A stretch of DNA of 64,000 nucleotides from Hydra vulgaris (taxonomy: Eukaryota; Cnidaria; Hydrozoa; Anthoathecata; Hydridae). Each line of letters begins with the position of its first letter. Within the stretch, counting starts at the first letter, position 1. The position numbers and the translations under genes are program-made. Shown piece after piece: positions 11,473 through 22,088 of the stretch. The stretch lies in assembly GCF_038396675.1 (NCBI RefSeq), contig NC_088921.1, positions 13,487,001 to 13,551,000 on the forward strand. Reading direction: 5' to 3'. A model generated the notes under the pieces. It ran no database searches, was not told the origin of the DNA, and saw only the letters and a program-made list of their open reading frames with translations.

Positions 11473-13381
11473 TTATTTTATTTCACCTAAACCTGTAGAG
11501 AAAAATAAATTCACCGTGTGAAAGCCGGCAGTTACAGCAACGCAAGTTTGGTCGTTTCCTTTTCCGCGGAATGCATTTGAACCGTCAAGTACAATAAATT
11601 CATTTTGCCACCAATCAGTAAACCAAGAATGCCAAACATACATTCTGATACCGTCTGTGCCATTCAAATCTTTGGTTATAGTGATTTTTTTTATTTGCAT
11701 TATCAACCGTCATTAAACTGGCAGGATTTGCAGTACTCCAATCACCGATTGCATCACCCATCAAGTAAACTTTAGGATCAGAAATAGATATTTTACCAGC
11801 TTGCAAATCAAATCTACTATATAATAGCTTACTGTTCCAGGAAAAGGAATATTCTGACCTCCTTTTTCGAAAACACCATCTGTTGCATCACCGTCTTTTC
11901 CGAAATCATTTATCCAATCTCTTTGTGGAGCAAATTTAAATGCCCCTGCATCATTTAACCAAACGATTTTCCGGAACAAATTGCGTGATTGAATACAGGG
12001 ATCATAGGTAGATTAACATCAGTCCAATTCCAACCGCCAACGCCGTCACCAATCATATACCATTCAGGAGGGAATGTGAAGAAGCTAACCACATTTCCAT
12101 AAACTACATTTGTACCATCAGCAGAGTATGCGCAAGCATAATATTTAGTACCTGAGGTTAAACCTGTTAAATTTGCTGTAATCGAACCGGTAAGACCACG
12201 TCAGTCGTTGTAAAGTCGTCAATCGTAGGTAGAGAATTTGTGCTGCTCCAACAAACGCCTGTTATTGTTGCAGGTTTAGAAGGATCAAGATTAACGTAAG
12301 AGCCTTTAATGGTTGCAGAAATTGCGCTAACTTTTGTTCCATCAACACTGTTGGTTACAACTAATGGTTTTGTTGTAAAGCTAACTTCTTTACCATAGTT
12401 TGTACCAACAAAACTGGTTACAAAAGCACGAGCATAACATTTAGTGCTCGGAACTAAACCGGATAATGAAGCAGAGATTGAACCGGTAAGGTTGGCCTCA
12501 GTAGTTTTTGTACTCGCAACTGTTGGAGCTGAAGCAGTTCCGTAACAAACACCTGCAGAAGTAGCAGTTGAAGTTCCTGTATTCAGATCTGATTAAGAAC
12601 CTGTTACTGAAGCATTAGTAATGGTCAATTTTGTCGCATCAACATCGTTGGTAGTTGCAACTACATAAGCAGCTGGAGTAGTAAAATTTAATTCATTACT
12701 ATAAGCAGTACCAATACTGTTTGTTGCATAAGCGCGAATATAATACTTAGTATTACTTTTTAGGTTCGTGATTTTTTGTTCAAAAACACTGTTTACATCA
12801 GAACTAAAGCGTTTGTCGTTTGCAGTTGTTGGAGCAGCATTGGTAGATCGAACTTCACCTCTTTATGAAATTGCAAAACAGGATTGTTACCGCCAACATC
12901 AGAAATATTACCGCCAACCATTTCAGTAACACCCATATTGGTTGTAACTGCTTCACTTGTAGGAGCAAGAAAAGACAAGGTCGCTAAAGATGCGGTGGTA
13001 GTGAATGAGAATTGATCGCCATATTGTGTTCTTGCACTATTAATAGCATAATAAGTAGTTTGGCGAGTCAAACCGGTCAAAGTCAAGGTAAGCTGAATTT
13101 ACAAATTTGTCGGCAGCTAATTTTGTTTGAGTTACATTTGCTTCACGGATTGTAGGGTTTTGAGCTTTACTGAAAACAACTCCCCTTTCAGATAGGTCTG
13201 CATTACCTGTGCTTACAATATAAGCACCAACCAGGGCAGAAAAATCATTGATACCGGTAGTAGTAACATTTACGATTGTCGGAACTGTTGCTGCCGGATC
13301 ATCTTTTTTACACGAAGTTACAAACACCGAAACCAGCGTCAGTAAAATTAATGCAAATGGTAATAAATATTTTTTTGACAT
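11473..13381 (-). pseudogene. SusE/SusF-like outer-membrane starch-binding lipoprotein, broken
   Basis: Start at 13381 gives MSKKYLLPFALILLTLVSVFVTSCKKDD, a lipoprotein signal with lipobox Cys. Then follow at least four diverged repeats of the fibronectin-like type, each with motifs such as GVVFSKAQNPTI, YAINSART and CYGTASAPTV, and threonine-rich linkers (FTTK, VVTN). The C-terminus has SusE/SusF starch-binding features: YLMGDAIGDWSTANPASLM, and KFAPQRDWINDFGKDGDATD with GGQNIPFPGTVSYYIVD. The role would be surface glycan binding that feeds the SusCD importer. There are several stops and frameshifts (for example near 13085, 12790, 12590, 12190, 11980 and 11815). It sits fourth in the C-D-E-F-G order, which supports the call. 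Confidence 0.8.
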
Positions 13382-13480
13382 AATTAATTTCTTTTACAAA
13401 ATGATAAAGTTTATACACTTTTCTTTTCGCTAAAACACAAAATAAAGTCTAAAGCAATCTAAGATTTAAACTGTAAAAAA

Positions 13481-13515
13481 TTATTCAGCTATTCTTTTTC
13501 TGAATAGCTGAATAA
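13481..13515. terminator. Perfect 14-bp hairpin downstream of susE
   Basis: TTATTCAGCTATTC (13481-13494) pairs with GAATAGCTGAATAA (13502-13515) around a 7-base loop. It lies between the susE-like stop and the SusF-like start, so it may be an intergenic attenuator or RNA-stabilising hairpin. Since similar fold-backs occur inside genes here, it could also be a secondary insertion. Confidence 0.5.
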
Positions 13516-13522
13516 ATAACAA

Positions 13523-14263
13523 ATTATTTTCCTGTGTAATACAACTTTAAACGGAGTAGAACTTGGAGTAAAAGAATATTTTCCAAGATATATTTTAATG
13601 TTATATGTTCCGGGAGTTATATCAGTAATATCTTTACTATCTGTGGTACGTTCATTTTGGTAATGTGCATTCGGATCAGGTTTTGTAAGCAATATTGATA
13701 GGGCTCCAACTATGGAAAGATCTAAATTTAAGACCACCTGCAACAATAGATACATTTGATTTATTCCAAATATTTTCGGTAAAGTCATATTCCATACGGA
13801 TATCGTTTGGCACCAATCAAACAAACAGTTTTATCAACAATAGCGTATGTCATACTTGGAATATCTACAGTAATCGAATAGCAGCCGGGACCGTTTGGTA
13901 AATTAATTTTGGCACCACCCAAAGCAAGAACCCCGCCTGCACCACCATAAACCACTTTACCGTCTACAGGGTTTGCTGGTTTATACACCATTATCAGTAG
14001 CTGACACAATACCTTTTTTGCCGCCACCGCTCAAAGTCAGAGTAGCAGGGCCGTATGTTTTGTAAGCAGCAGGTGTAGCTGATGAAATAACAGAAGGAAC
14101 ATAAGAAGCACCCGCTTTATCTCTTGATAAAGTCACATCAGTAGCCAACAAGCTGAGTGGGAGCTGCCGGACTTGAGGCTAACACGGCTTTGTCTTCTTC
14201 TTTGTTACAGGAAAACAAACCGATTAAGCCATTTAAAAGGAATAAAATATATGATTTTCTCAT
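13523..14263 (-). pseudogene. susE: SusE-domain outer-membrane lipoprotein, broken
   Basis: ATG at 14263 gives MRKSYILFLLNGLIGLFSCN, a lipoprotein signal peptide. The remainder contains KPANPVDGKVVYGGAGGVLA, INLPNGPGCYSITVDIPSMT and VCLIGA, the ordering seen in SusE-like (DUF5116/SusE) proteins, where a glycan-binding domain follows LPxPGxYxITVDxxxxTY. The C-terminal ITPGTYNIKIYLGKYSFTPS precedes TPFKVVL, then a 2-base loss removes the native stop (a frame ending VVLYTGK is implied at about 13523). Stops and frameshifts lie near 14160, 14000 and 13810. It directly follows susD with a short gap, as in a co-transcribed sus operon. Confidence 0.75.
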
Positions 14264-14284
14264 TTATGGTAATGTTAAAAAAGA

Positions 14285-15756
14285 TTAAAAATCTGTGTTT
14301 TGCTTCAAATTGGCATTCGAAATCAACTCAGCAGAAGGTATTGGATAAAGTGCACGCCAAGACTCAGTTGCAGCACCTGCAGCCACTTTGCCTTTCCAAG
14401 ACCCAACACCTTTAGAGAAATTATCAAAACGAATTAAGTAATGCGTTCGCGTTGCCGAGTGCAGTTGCTCTGTCGCCACCTGCGCTACCTCTCAACACAG
14501 CTTCAGCATACGTCAAGTTTGCATCGCCTAAACGATAAATAGGGAAGTCGGTACAAACAAAGTCAAGGTGAACATGAACCGCAGGAGAACCGTCTGTATT
14601 GAACATTTCTAAATTTGTTGATACCTACACCTTCTGTAAATGTACCTACGTTGCTGATATTCCATGACCAATCTGTAGGATTGAAGAAGAACATACCTCT
14701 TTTGTCAGCCAAACTAGGAAAATTGAAACCTTCGTTTGCACCGCCAACAGCTACGTCTTTTACTATTTCAGTAATACCGAAATTTCTTTAATGGTACGAA
14801 TACCACGCCAGCCGCAGCCAACACCGTTGGTTGGCATACCGCCGCCGATAGAAGTATGGATCAAGAACACCATAAGTTTGATTTACTACTACATTGTAAG
14901 GGATAGTCCAAATTAACTCAGGACTTGTGTTGTTATCTGCACTAAACATGTGTTTGTAAACAGGATCAATCGAGTATTTGTTAGATGAAATTACTTTGTT
15001 TAATGCAGTAATACATTCTGTATATTTTACAGTACCTGTATAAATTTGAGCATTCAAATTAAATTTAGCTTTCAACATCAAAGCAGCTGCTTGATCTACA
15101 CGGCAATATTCGTTTTGCCGGGTACAGCTAACAAAGTTTCAATAGCATCTAATTCTTTGATAACATAATCAAACAAACTTGCTCTTAAAATTGGTGGAGG
15201 GCTGAAAAGACCCGAAAGATTTGCTTCATCAACAAATGCAGGATTACCAAACATATCAATAGCACGAGACCAAACAAAAGCTCTGATAAAACGAGCTTCA
15301 GGAATAAACTGTTTTACTTCAGTTTGTTGATCAGCAGAAAGACTCCCAATATTTGCATTGAAGTTACAAATAATGTCATTACAAATAGTGGTTGTAAACA
15401 TAGTTCTCGCATACATGGAGTCCAAGTATGATAGTGAAAATTTTTGATCGTAGCATCGTCCCTAGCAATGTTTGCTTCATCAGTAGACAACTCTTGAAGC
15501 CCCCAGTATTGGTGAAGATAATTTGAAAAGTTACCGTCAAAACCTAAAATGTCAGAACTTCCCGTTGTTTGTCCAATACCTGAAAAACAGCTGTACGCTT
15601 TAGCAAGATCGACCTATAGTTTGAATAATCTTGCAGTGCTGACTCAACAGTTAAAACGTTCGGATCTATCGGTTTAACATCTAAATCTTTCACATAAGAT
15701 GTAAACATCAGAGTGGTGAGGATTAAACCGAATGAAAATAATCTAATTTTTTTCAT
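14285..15756 (-). pseudogene. susD: SusD/RagB family starch-binding lipoprotein, broken
   Basis: SusD caps the SusC channel on the cell surface and holds the glycan. Start at 15756: MKKIRLFSFGLILTTLMFTS then Tyr where the lipobox Cys belongs (codon TAT at about 15694), so the lipid anchor would be lost even without the stops. Seen: DPNVLTVESALQDY, VKQFIPEARFIRAFVWSRAI with DMFGNPAFVDEA (the SusD TPR-type EARFLRAf.y..l...fG.vPl block), MLKAKFNLNAQIYTG, SPELIWTIPYN, and the C-terminus WRALYPIPSAELISNANLKQ, typical of the family. About 490 codons. Stops or shifts near 15545, 15430, 15085, 14790 and 14610. Confidence 0.9.
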
Positions 15757-15779
15757 ATTAAATTTTGTTTCTTTTAAAG

Positions 15780-18700
15780 TTAAAAATCAACTCCTACACC
15801 AAAAATAAAAGTCCTCGCACGAGGATAAATGTTGTTGACAATACGATTGATTTGAGTACGTTACCGTACTCAACTCAAGATCCAATCCTTTGTATTTTGT
15901 TATGGTAAATACATTTTGCACGGTGAAGGTTGCATGGACTTTTAATTTATCACTCAACTGTTTAGTGAAATTGTAACTAACTGTAATGTTGTCCATTTTG
16001 AAAAACGAAGTATTTTTCAAGTAGTAGTCAGAACTTGAAGAGTTACCTGCTTCTTCAAATCTTGCACTGAAAACATTTGTATTTAAGTTGTTTAAATAAC
16101 CTGATTGGTTATATAAGGATAAGAAGCTGCTTCCGCCTGCGTAAACGTTGTTGTATACATAGTCACCGATATTTGCACGGCTGGAGAAAGAAGCATCAAA
16201 ATCTTTGTAGCTGAATTTAGATATCAAACCGATTGTGAATTTAAGAGCAGGACTGAAACCGTAGTAAGCATTTTCCGTTGCAGTCAAACCGGCTGGGTAT
16301 TTGCCTGTTTTATCAATATACAAACCTTCGATAGGATTGCAGCATCATATACTTGTTGGTTCAAGTGGAAAGTATTGATAGGATAGTCTACATTTACAAT
16401 CTGAGCTTTACGGCCAATGCCGCCTGCGATGTGATCACTCCGAGGAATACCTGCAAAGCTAGGATCAGAAGATGCTGTCAATTTAGTAATTTTATTTTCA
16501 TTGTGTGAAAGGTTGAAACCAAGATCCCAGCTCATATCTTTTGTAGTAACCGGTCTTTAATTCAATACGAATTCATAACCTTTGTTTTCCAAAGAACCAA
16601 CGTTTGCAGTCAAACAGTTTGAGAAGTTAGTACCACCTGGCACAGGAGTTTCATTCAAGATATTAGTAGTCAAACGATCATACACATCAAACAAACCGGT
16701 TATTCTTTCTTTTAAGAAACCAAAATCGATACCTAATTTTTTGGTTTCTGTTTGTTCCCATTTAATGTTAACATCGTAAGGATTAGCTCTAAGCGTTTGA
16801 CCCCATGCTTACGCCTGCACCCGGTTGGCTGAATGTAAAAGTTGCTACGTAAGGATAGTATTGACCTATATCTTGCTGACCGGTAACACCATAACCTGCA
16901 CGCACTTTCAATTCAGTAACCACTTTTACATTTTTTAAGAAAGCCTTATTATTTACTTTCCAAGCTAAAGCAGCTAAAGGGAATAAACCCCAACAATTGT
17001 CTTTCGAAAATTTAGAAGAACGGTCGTTACAAACAGTGAAGGTAATTAAATAACGATCTAACAAAGTATAATTCAAACGACCAAGAAAAAAAACCAAACT
17101 ATTTTCACTTTTATATGAAGGTTTCTGTTTAGTACCATCCCATGAAGCATGGTCATCATAACCGACTCTTTAGAAATGTTGCCAATCATAACCTGTCATA
17201 GCAGTGATTTTACTCGCAATAGCATCAAGTTGTTTATCGTAAGTAAAGTTAAAACTCAAAGCTGTTGTACGGTTTGTGTTTGAGTAGTTTTGTACAGGAT
17301 TGTCAGGGTTTCTTCTGTCAGCCGGGTTGAATGGGCTTACATTGTTGTGACCCATATTCTTTGTGTAGTCATAAACTAAACTCAAGTTGGAGTGCAAATC
17401 AGATAAAAATGGGAAAGTATAATCAAATGTAGCGTTACCAATTGTACGGTTAACATTTGATTTATTGTTTGCCAAGTGAAAACTTAACACAGGGCTAATC
17501 AGAACAATAGCGTTCGGTACGGCAATAATGTCTGTAGTTTTTGTCCAAGCAAAGTAACCGCCGTATTTTGTGTTACCATTTTTGATAGGTTGTGTAGGAT
17601 CAAAACCTACAGCTGCACCAACAACACCGGGATCAAATACGTTTTTGATATTCATCGCTTTGAAATTCAAGCTGATCTTGAAGTGATCATCCAACAAAGA
17701 TGGATCCACACCCACGAATGCAGTTGTATGTTGCATATTGGTAGTTTTTACGACACCGTCTTGGTTTGTGTAACCAAAAGATGCACGATAAGGAGTTTTT
17801 TTGTAAGCACCGGTTAAGTTAATATTGTGATCAGAAGAAATAGATGTTCTGAAAATTTCATCTTGCCAGTCAGTATATGCATTTCCTTACTCTGTCAAAA
17901 GCTGCTTCTGTTAATTTACCGCTCTTTACACGATCAGCAACCAATTGTCTCATTTGGTCACCTGTTAAAACATCAACTTTCTTAATCAATTGACCTTTAG
18001 ATACATTACCTTTATAGCTCACTTTAACGCCTTTTGCACCGGCTTTACCTTTTTTAGTAGTAATCAAGATTACACGGTTTGAAGCTCCTGAACCGTAAAT
18101 TGCAGTGGCAAAAGCGTCTTTCAATACAGTAAAAGTCTCAATATCATTAGGGTTGATAGAAGAAAGTGGATTACTCAAACCACCTACGCCACCACCGTCT
18201 ATTGCAAAACCGTCAACAACAATCAAACGATCGTTACTGGCATTCAAGGAAGAACCACCACGAATTCTTAATGAAGCACCTGCACCCGGAGCACCACCTG
18301 AGTTGGTGATCATAACACCCGCAGATTTAGCGAGCAAAAGATCTTGTGGAGAGGTGATAGCACCTTTATTAAAATCTTTTGATAAAACGGATGCAACAGA
18401 ACCGGTAGCATCAGATTTCTTTACGGTACCGTATCCGATAACAAGTACCTCGTCTAAGTTGGTAGATTTTACGCTTAACTTAACAGCTAAGTTGTCTCCG
18501 GGATTGGCTTCCACTTCTTTAGAATCGTAGCCCATGAATGAAACGGTGAGAGTTACTTTTTCTTTCACTTTCAAAGTAAATTTACCATCCATGTTGGTAA
18601 TTGTTCCGGTGGTTGTTCCTTTAATCAGAACAGAAACACCTGGCAAAGAACTACCGTCAGCAGCATCCGTAATAGTACCGAAAACCAATCCCTCCTGTGC

Positions 18701-18781
18701 AAAGGCACTGCTAATGCCGAAAAACGAGCACAAGAGAATGTTCAACCTTACTAAATAATTTTTGAGTAATTTTTGTTTCAT
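15780..18781 (-). pseudogene. susC: SusC/RagA family TonB-dependent receptor, broken
   Basis: Outer-membrane oligosaccharide importer driven by TonB. Start at 18781 gives a signal peptide ending SSAFAQ, then the carboxypeptidase-regulatory-like domain (GTITDAADGSSLPGVSVLIK, KVTLTVSFMGYDS), a short linker with NLDEVLVIGYGTVKKSDATG, and the plug domain (GAPGAGASLRIRGGSSLNAS, INPNDIETFTVLKDA, ATAIYGSGASNRVILITTKK). The first 303 codons are uninterrupted but carry likely missense changes (KDAFATAIYGSGASNRV where the family has KDASATAIYGSRAANGV). The beta-barrel continues in pieces to the C-terminus YPRARTFIFGVGVDF at about 15780. Breaks lie near 17870, 17740, 17170, 17098, 16788, 16540 and 16320. 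About 1,000 codons, normal for SusC. Confidence 0.95.
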
Positions 18782-19146
18782 CTTGTTTGAATTTGAATTT
18801 GAATTGATTAATTTAATTAGTGTAGTTTTTGAAATATATTAATGTTAGGACTGCATTCAAGTAAAAAAAATCTCCGGCGGTGAACAACCCGTAGTGCTGA
18901 TCTCTTGCTTAATCGACATATTGCTTCTTTTACAGAATCAACACTAGGGATTCGAATTACAGAACCAGAACCTGCATAACAATGACTCGAATTTTTGATT
19001 CAACCTCAATAAATAGTCATTAATACTAAACATAGCATAAGGTGAAAAATCAAAGAAATTATATTTCAAAGATTAATCAGATTAGAACACCTAATACAAT
19101 TAGGTAGGGAAATTTACAATCTTTTTTTAATTGGTTTGTGACCTTG

Positions 19147-19169
19147 AAATCATGCCTTTAGCATGATTT
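19147..19169. other. 9-bp hairpin in the sus control region
   Basis: AAATCATGC and GCATGATTT are perfect complements around CTTTA. No run of T follows on the plus strand, so a terminator is unlikely; its role is unknown. Confidence 0.45.
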
Positions 19170-19319
19170 GACTTGAAAAAAATATTTGTAGAATTTTGGG
19201 CAGTGTAGATTTTTATCATATATTTTGTTTTGTTTAAAAACTAGGATCTTTAGAAAACTTGAACACCATTGAAGTGCTGCTTTTCTAAAATCGCATCACA
19301 AATATATATTCTGTTTAAA

Positions 19320-19360
19320 TATAAAAAAAGTCCTAAAGTTATATTTAGGACAGTTTTTTA
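19320..19360. terminator. Terminator-like hairpin
   Basis: A-run, GTCCTAAA / TTTAGGAC stem with GTTATA loop, then T-run. It is flanked by A and T tracts and so could act on either strand. No gene now ends beside it, which suggests a gene (perhaps the regulator) was once adjacent. Confidence 0.6.
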
Positions 19361-19374
19361 ATGCAAACGAAACC

Positions 19375-19386
19375 GCAAACGTTTGC
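19375..19386. promoter_or_regulatory. LacI-family operator-like palindrome 1
   Basis: GCAAACGTTTGC is a perfect 12-bp palindrome with the central CG typical of LacI/GalR-family operators. It sits in the divergent region between susC and the GH13/transporter genes, where a maltose/starch repressor would act. Confidence 0.65.
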
Positions 19387-19475
19387 AGCTCATAATTAAC
19401 ACATTATTTATAATCATTCTAAATAAGGCTTGATTAAAACTTAAATTATCAGGAGCATTCATATTTTTTGAGACA

Positions 19476-19489
19476 TGCAATCGATTGCA
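19476..19489. promoter_or_regulatory. LacI-family operator-like palindrome 2
   Basis: TGCAATCGATTGCA is a perfect 14-bp palindrome, again with central CG, centred 102 bp from the first. Two such sites in one divergent control region support regulation of the sugar genes by a LacI-type repressor or activator. Confidence 0.6.
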
Positions 19490-19492
19490 AAT

Positions 19493-19538
19493 TAGTTTAT
19501 AAATTTAGACACTGATAGTTTATAAATATAGACACTGT
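19493..19538. repeat. 23-bp tandem repeat
   Basis: TAGTTTATAAATTTAGACAC (19493 on) is repeated at 19516 with one base changed (TAGTTTATAAATATAGACAC). It could be a local duplication or the edge of a lost insertion sequence. Confidence 0.6.
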
Positions 19539-19845
19539 TTCTCTCTCATTCTTGAGCTTTTAAAAAAAATGTCAAAAAAAGAGGAAAAAGCAATTATTGA
19601 CGACAAAAGCGCTCAGATGGGCATATATTTCAAAGAATTATACTCTCATTGCGTTTTAAACTTGCAATTTTAATAATTAAATCTACTTTTGGTTCGGTCA
19701 GTTCATGAAAAAATTGGAATGAATAAGACTCTAAACAGAACCAACAAACATCTTCAAATACATAATTTCACAAATTTCATAAAAAACACTTAATTCGGTT
19801 ATAGAGAATTTTATCAAAGAGTTAGGAAATTTAAAAACTTAATCA
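19539..19845. other. Unassigned stretch upstream of the GH13 gene
   Basis: Contains a short frame from an ATG at about 19569 (MSKKEEKAIIDDKSAQMGIY) that stops within 40 codons, followed by AT-rich sequence with more stops. I recognise no family. It may be an insertion-sequence remnant or the decayed 5' part of a regulator. Confidence 0.3.
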
Positions 19846-20885
19846 ATGACAAGGATTTATACAAATTTAGAAGTTGAATTAAGCATTATCCTACTATTGG
19901 GACTCATCAGTGTTACGAGTTGCAAAACCGATGGTACGAAGAGTAAAGCGAAATTTCCTTAAGTCGTCTTTTATGAAATATTCGTTCAATCTTTTGCAGA
20001 CTCAAACAAGGACAGCATTGGAGATATACTGGGGATTAAACAAAAATTAAATTATCTGCAAGATCTCGGAGTTAAAGGAATTTGGTTGATGCCGATTCAC
20101 CCTTTAACAGCGTATCATAAATTTGATGTATGAAATTATTATGATATTGATCGAAAATACGGAAATCTCAAACAGTTTAAGAACTGGTTGACGAATGCCA
20201 GAAAAGAGGCATTAGCAATTACAGATATGGTCATAAATCACACCTCTGCACAGCATCCTTGGTATATGGATGCAAAAAAATCGGAAAGCAGTCCATACCG
20301 AAACTTTTATTTATGGACTAAAGATGAAACTATTTTGAAAAACGAAACAAAACATTGGTACTTCCCCAAAGATGCCGATAAGCAAGATATAGTAGGAGCT
20401 TTGCTCCGACTATATCTTGCCTGACTTAAATTTTGGCAACCCGAAGGTTAAGGAAAAAATTTCTACATAGTAGCAAAATTATGGGATCAGGACATTGTGG
20501 ATGTAATGCAAACTCAGTGGAAGAAGCCTCTTTTTTCGACCACAAAAACGGTTGCACCCATAAAAAAACAAGCACTGGACAATAATTCTCTACTGAACCA
20601 CTACAAACAACTGATAAGTATCAGGAATAAAAATCAAGCCATGAACATAGGCAATTCAGCCGACCGCCCTTCGGGATATGAGGAGGTAATAAGTTTTCAA
20701 AGATCTTATAAAAATGAAAATTGAATAGTTTTGCATAATGTTTCGGCGACAAGTAAAACAATTGCATTGGATGGACGAGATTTAGAGTTTAAAACCATCA
20801 TTTTATCAACAGATCCTCACTTATTCGTAAAACCGCCGGTTGTTATACTTGCGCCATACTCATCAGTCATACTTTCAAATTTATA
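19846..20885 (+). pseudogene. GH13 family alpha-glucosidase/amylase lipoprotein, core deleted
   Basis: ATG at 19846; the signal region ends LLGLISVTSCK (lipobox Cys). Then [33 protein letters not shown] and the first conserved GH13 block ITDMVINHTSAQHPWYMDA. A fold-back insertion at 20382-20420 breaks the segment before LPDLNFGNPKVKEK. After KLWDQDIVD the sequence jumps to a region near the barrel end (VAPIKKQALDNNSLLNHYKQ LISIRNKNQAM), so roughly 170 residues holding the nucleophile Asp, the acid/base Glu and the third Asp are missing. The C-terminal beta domain is split by stops. It would have released glucose or maltose at the periplasm or surface; this copy cannot. Confidence 0.85.
20382..20420. 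repeat. Fold-back insertion (18-bp inverted repeat) inside the GH13 gene
   Basis: GCAAGATATAGTAGGAGC (20382-20399) and GCTCCGACTATATCTTGC (20403-20420) are complementary at 17 of 18 positions around a TTT loop. The right arm runs into authentic GH13 coding sequence; the left arm is probably an inverted copy added beside it. It ends the frame. Confidence 0.75.
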
Positions 20886-20940
20886 AATCATTAAGCTATC
20901 CTAATAATAATTCTCACTAACAACTAAACAAACCAAATTT

Positions 20941-22088
20941 ATGAAAAAAGCAATGCCTATACTATCTCTAAGGCAAATATTCAGCATGAGCTTCGGCTTC
21001 ATGGGTATTCAAATTGGATATTCGCTGCAAAACGGAAACGCATCACGTATTCTTTCTGCGCTGGGTGCAGATGTAGACAAGTTAAGTTTTTTCTGTCTCG
21101 CAGCTCCGCTTGCAGGTATTATCGTTCAACCCATTGTGGGTATGTCCAGCGATAAAACACGGACTCGATTAGGTCGTCGTATACCTTATATATTAGGCGG
21201 TGCCATTGTTTCTTTTTTTGCTATGTTCTTAATGCCGAATTCAGAGTTTTTTGTTCAATTGCTACCGGCTATCGTTTTCGGAACGGTGATGTTGCTTTTG
21301 ATGGATGCTTCTTTCAATATTCCCATGCAATCTTTTAGATCTTTGGTGGGTGATATGGTTTCCGAAAAATAAAGAAATATCGGTTACTCGATCCAAAGCG
21401 TTTTGATCAATGTGGGTGCAGTTCTGGGTTCTTTGCTCCCATTAATCTTAATTTCTCTTGGTGTTAAAAACGAACAGGGACTTCACGAAAAGGTAGCTCC
21501 CACCGTTATCTGGTCATTCTACATTGGTGGTGCTGTGTATTGACTGGGCTGTGTATTGACGACGAAAGAATACCTGCGGAAAGAATATGACGAATACCAC
21601 AACATTACAAAAGAACAAAAACAACATTTGTCATTGCTCTCATTAGTGAAAGATATGCCGAAACAAATGTGGCGATTGGCTATCGTTTAATTTTTGTCTT
21701 GGATGTCGCTTTTCTTAATGTGGGTATACAGCACTCCTGCAATTGCACAAAATGTTTGGAATACTCTTCCGGGAGATTCTACATCACCTGCATACAATAA
21801 AGCTGCCAACTGGGTAGGAATTATGTTTGCGGCATATTCACTGTTTGTCGCACTTTTCTCGTCTGTATTGGGGCCGCTGGCCACTGCTTTAGGTAGAAAG
21901 AAGACATTTATGGCTTCGCTTATCATTGGCGGCGTAGACTATATTTCATCGGTCTATATCAAAAACAAATATGGGTTAATCATTCTTTAAGTCGGTATCG
22001 GTATCTTCTGGGCTTCTATCCTCACGTAACCTTATGCTATACTTTCTGCGGCACTGCTTCCGAGCAAAATGGGCGTTTATATGGGATT
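20941..22088 (+). pseudogene. SLC45-like MFS sugar transporter, C-terminally truncated
   Basis: Major facilitator of the glycoside-proton symporter type found beside amylases in Bacteroidota. Seen: LRQIFSMSFGFMGIQIGYSL, GIIVQPIVGMSSDKTRTRLG followed by RRIPYILGGA (the MFS loop 2-3 motif), then several membrane helices and a second-half motif LGRKKTFMASLIIGG. The last family block is SAALLPSKMGVYMG, after which homology stops at about 22088 and nuclease-gene sequence begins. Stops: TAA at 21370, TGA at 21542 (in a 16-bp tandem duplication), TAA near 21690, 21988 and 22028. It likely imported maltose or maltodextrin made by the neighbouring enzymes. Confidence 0.85.
21532..21560. repeat. 16-bp-period tandem duplication in the transporter gene
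   Basis: GCTGTGTATTGAC occurs at 21532-21544 and again at 21548-21560. The copy is in coding sequence and puts two TGA triplets into the transporter frame. Confidence 0.75.

Noticed and set aside
18105..18758. Two plus-strand frames opposite susC
   Set aside because: SusC on the other strand is clear, with signal peptide, regulatory and plug domains.
19493..19845. Insertion sequence upstream of the GH13 gene
   Set aside because: The 23-bp repeat is tandem rather than inverted or flanking, and no transposase motif could be read.
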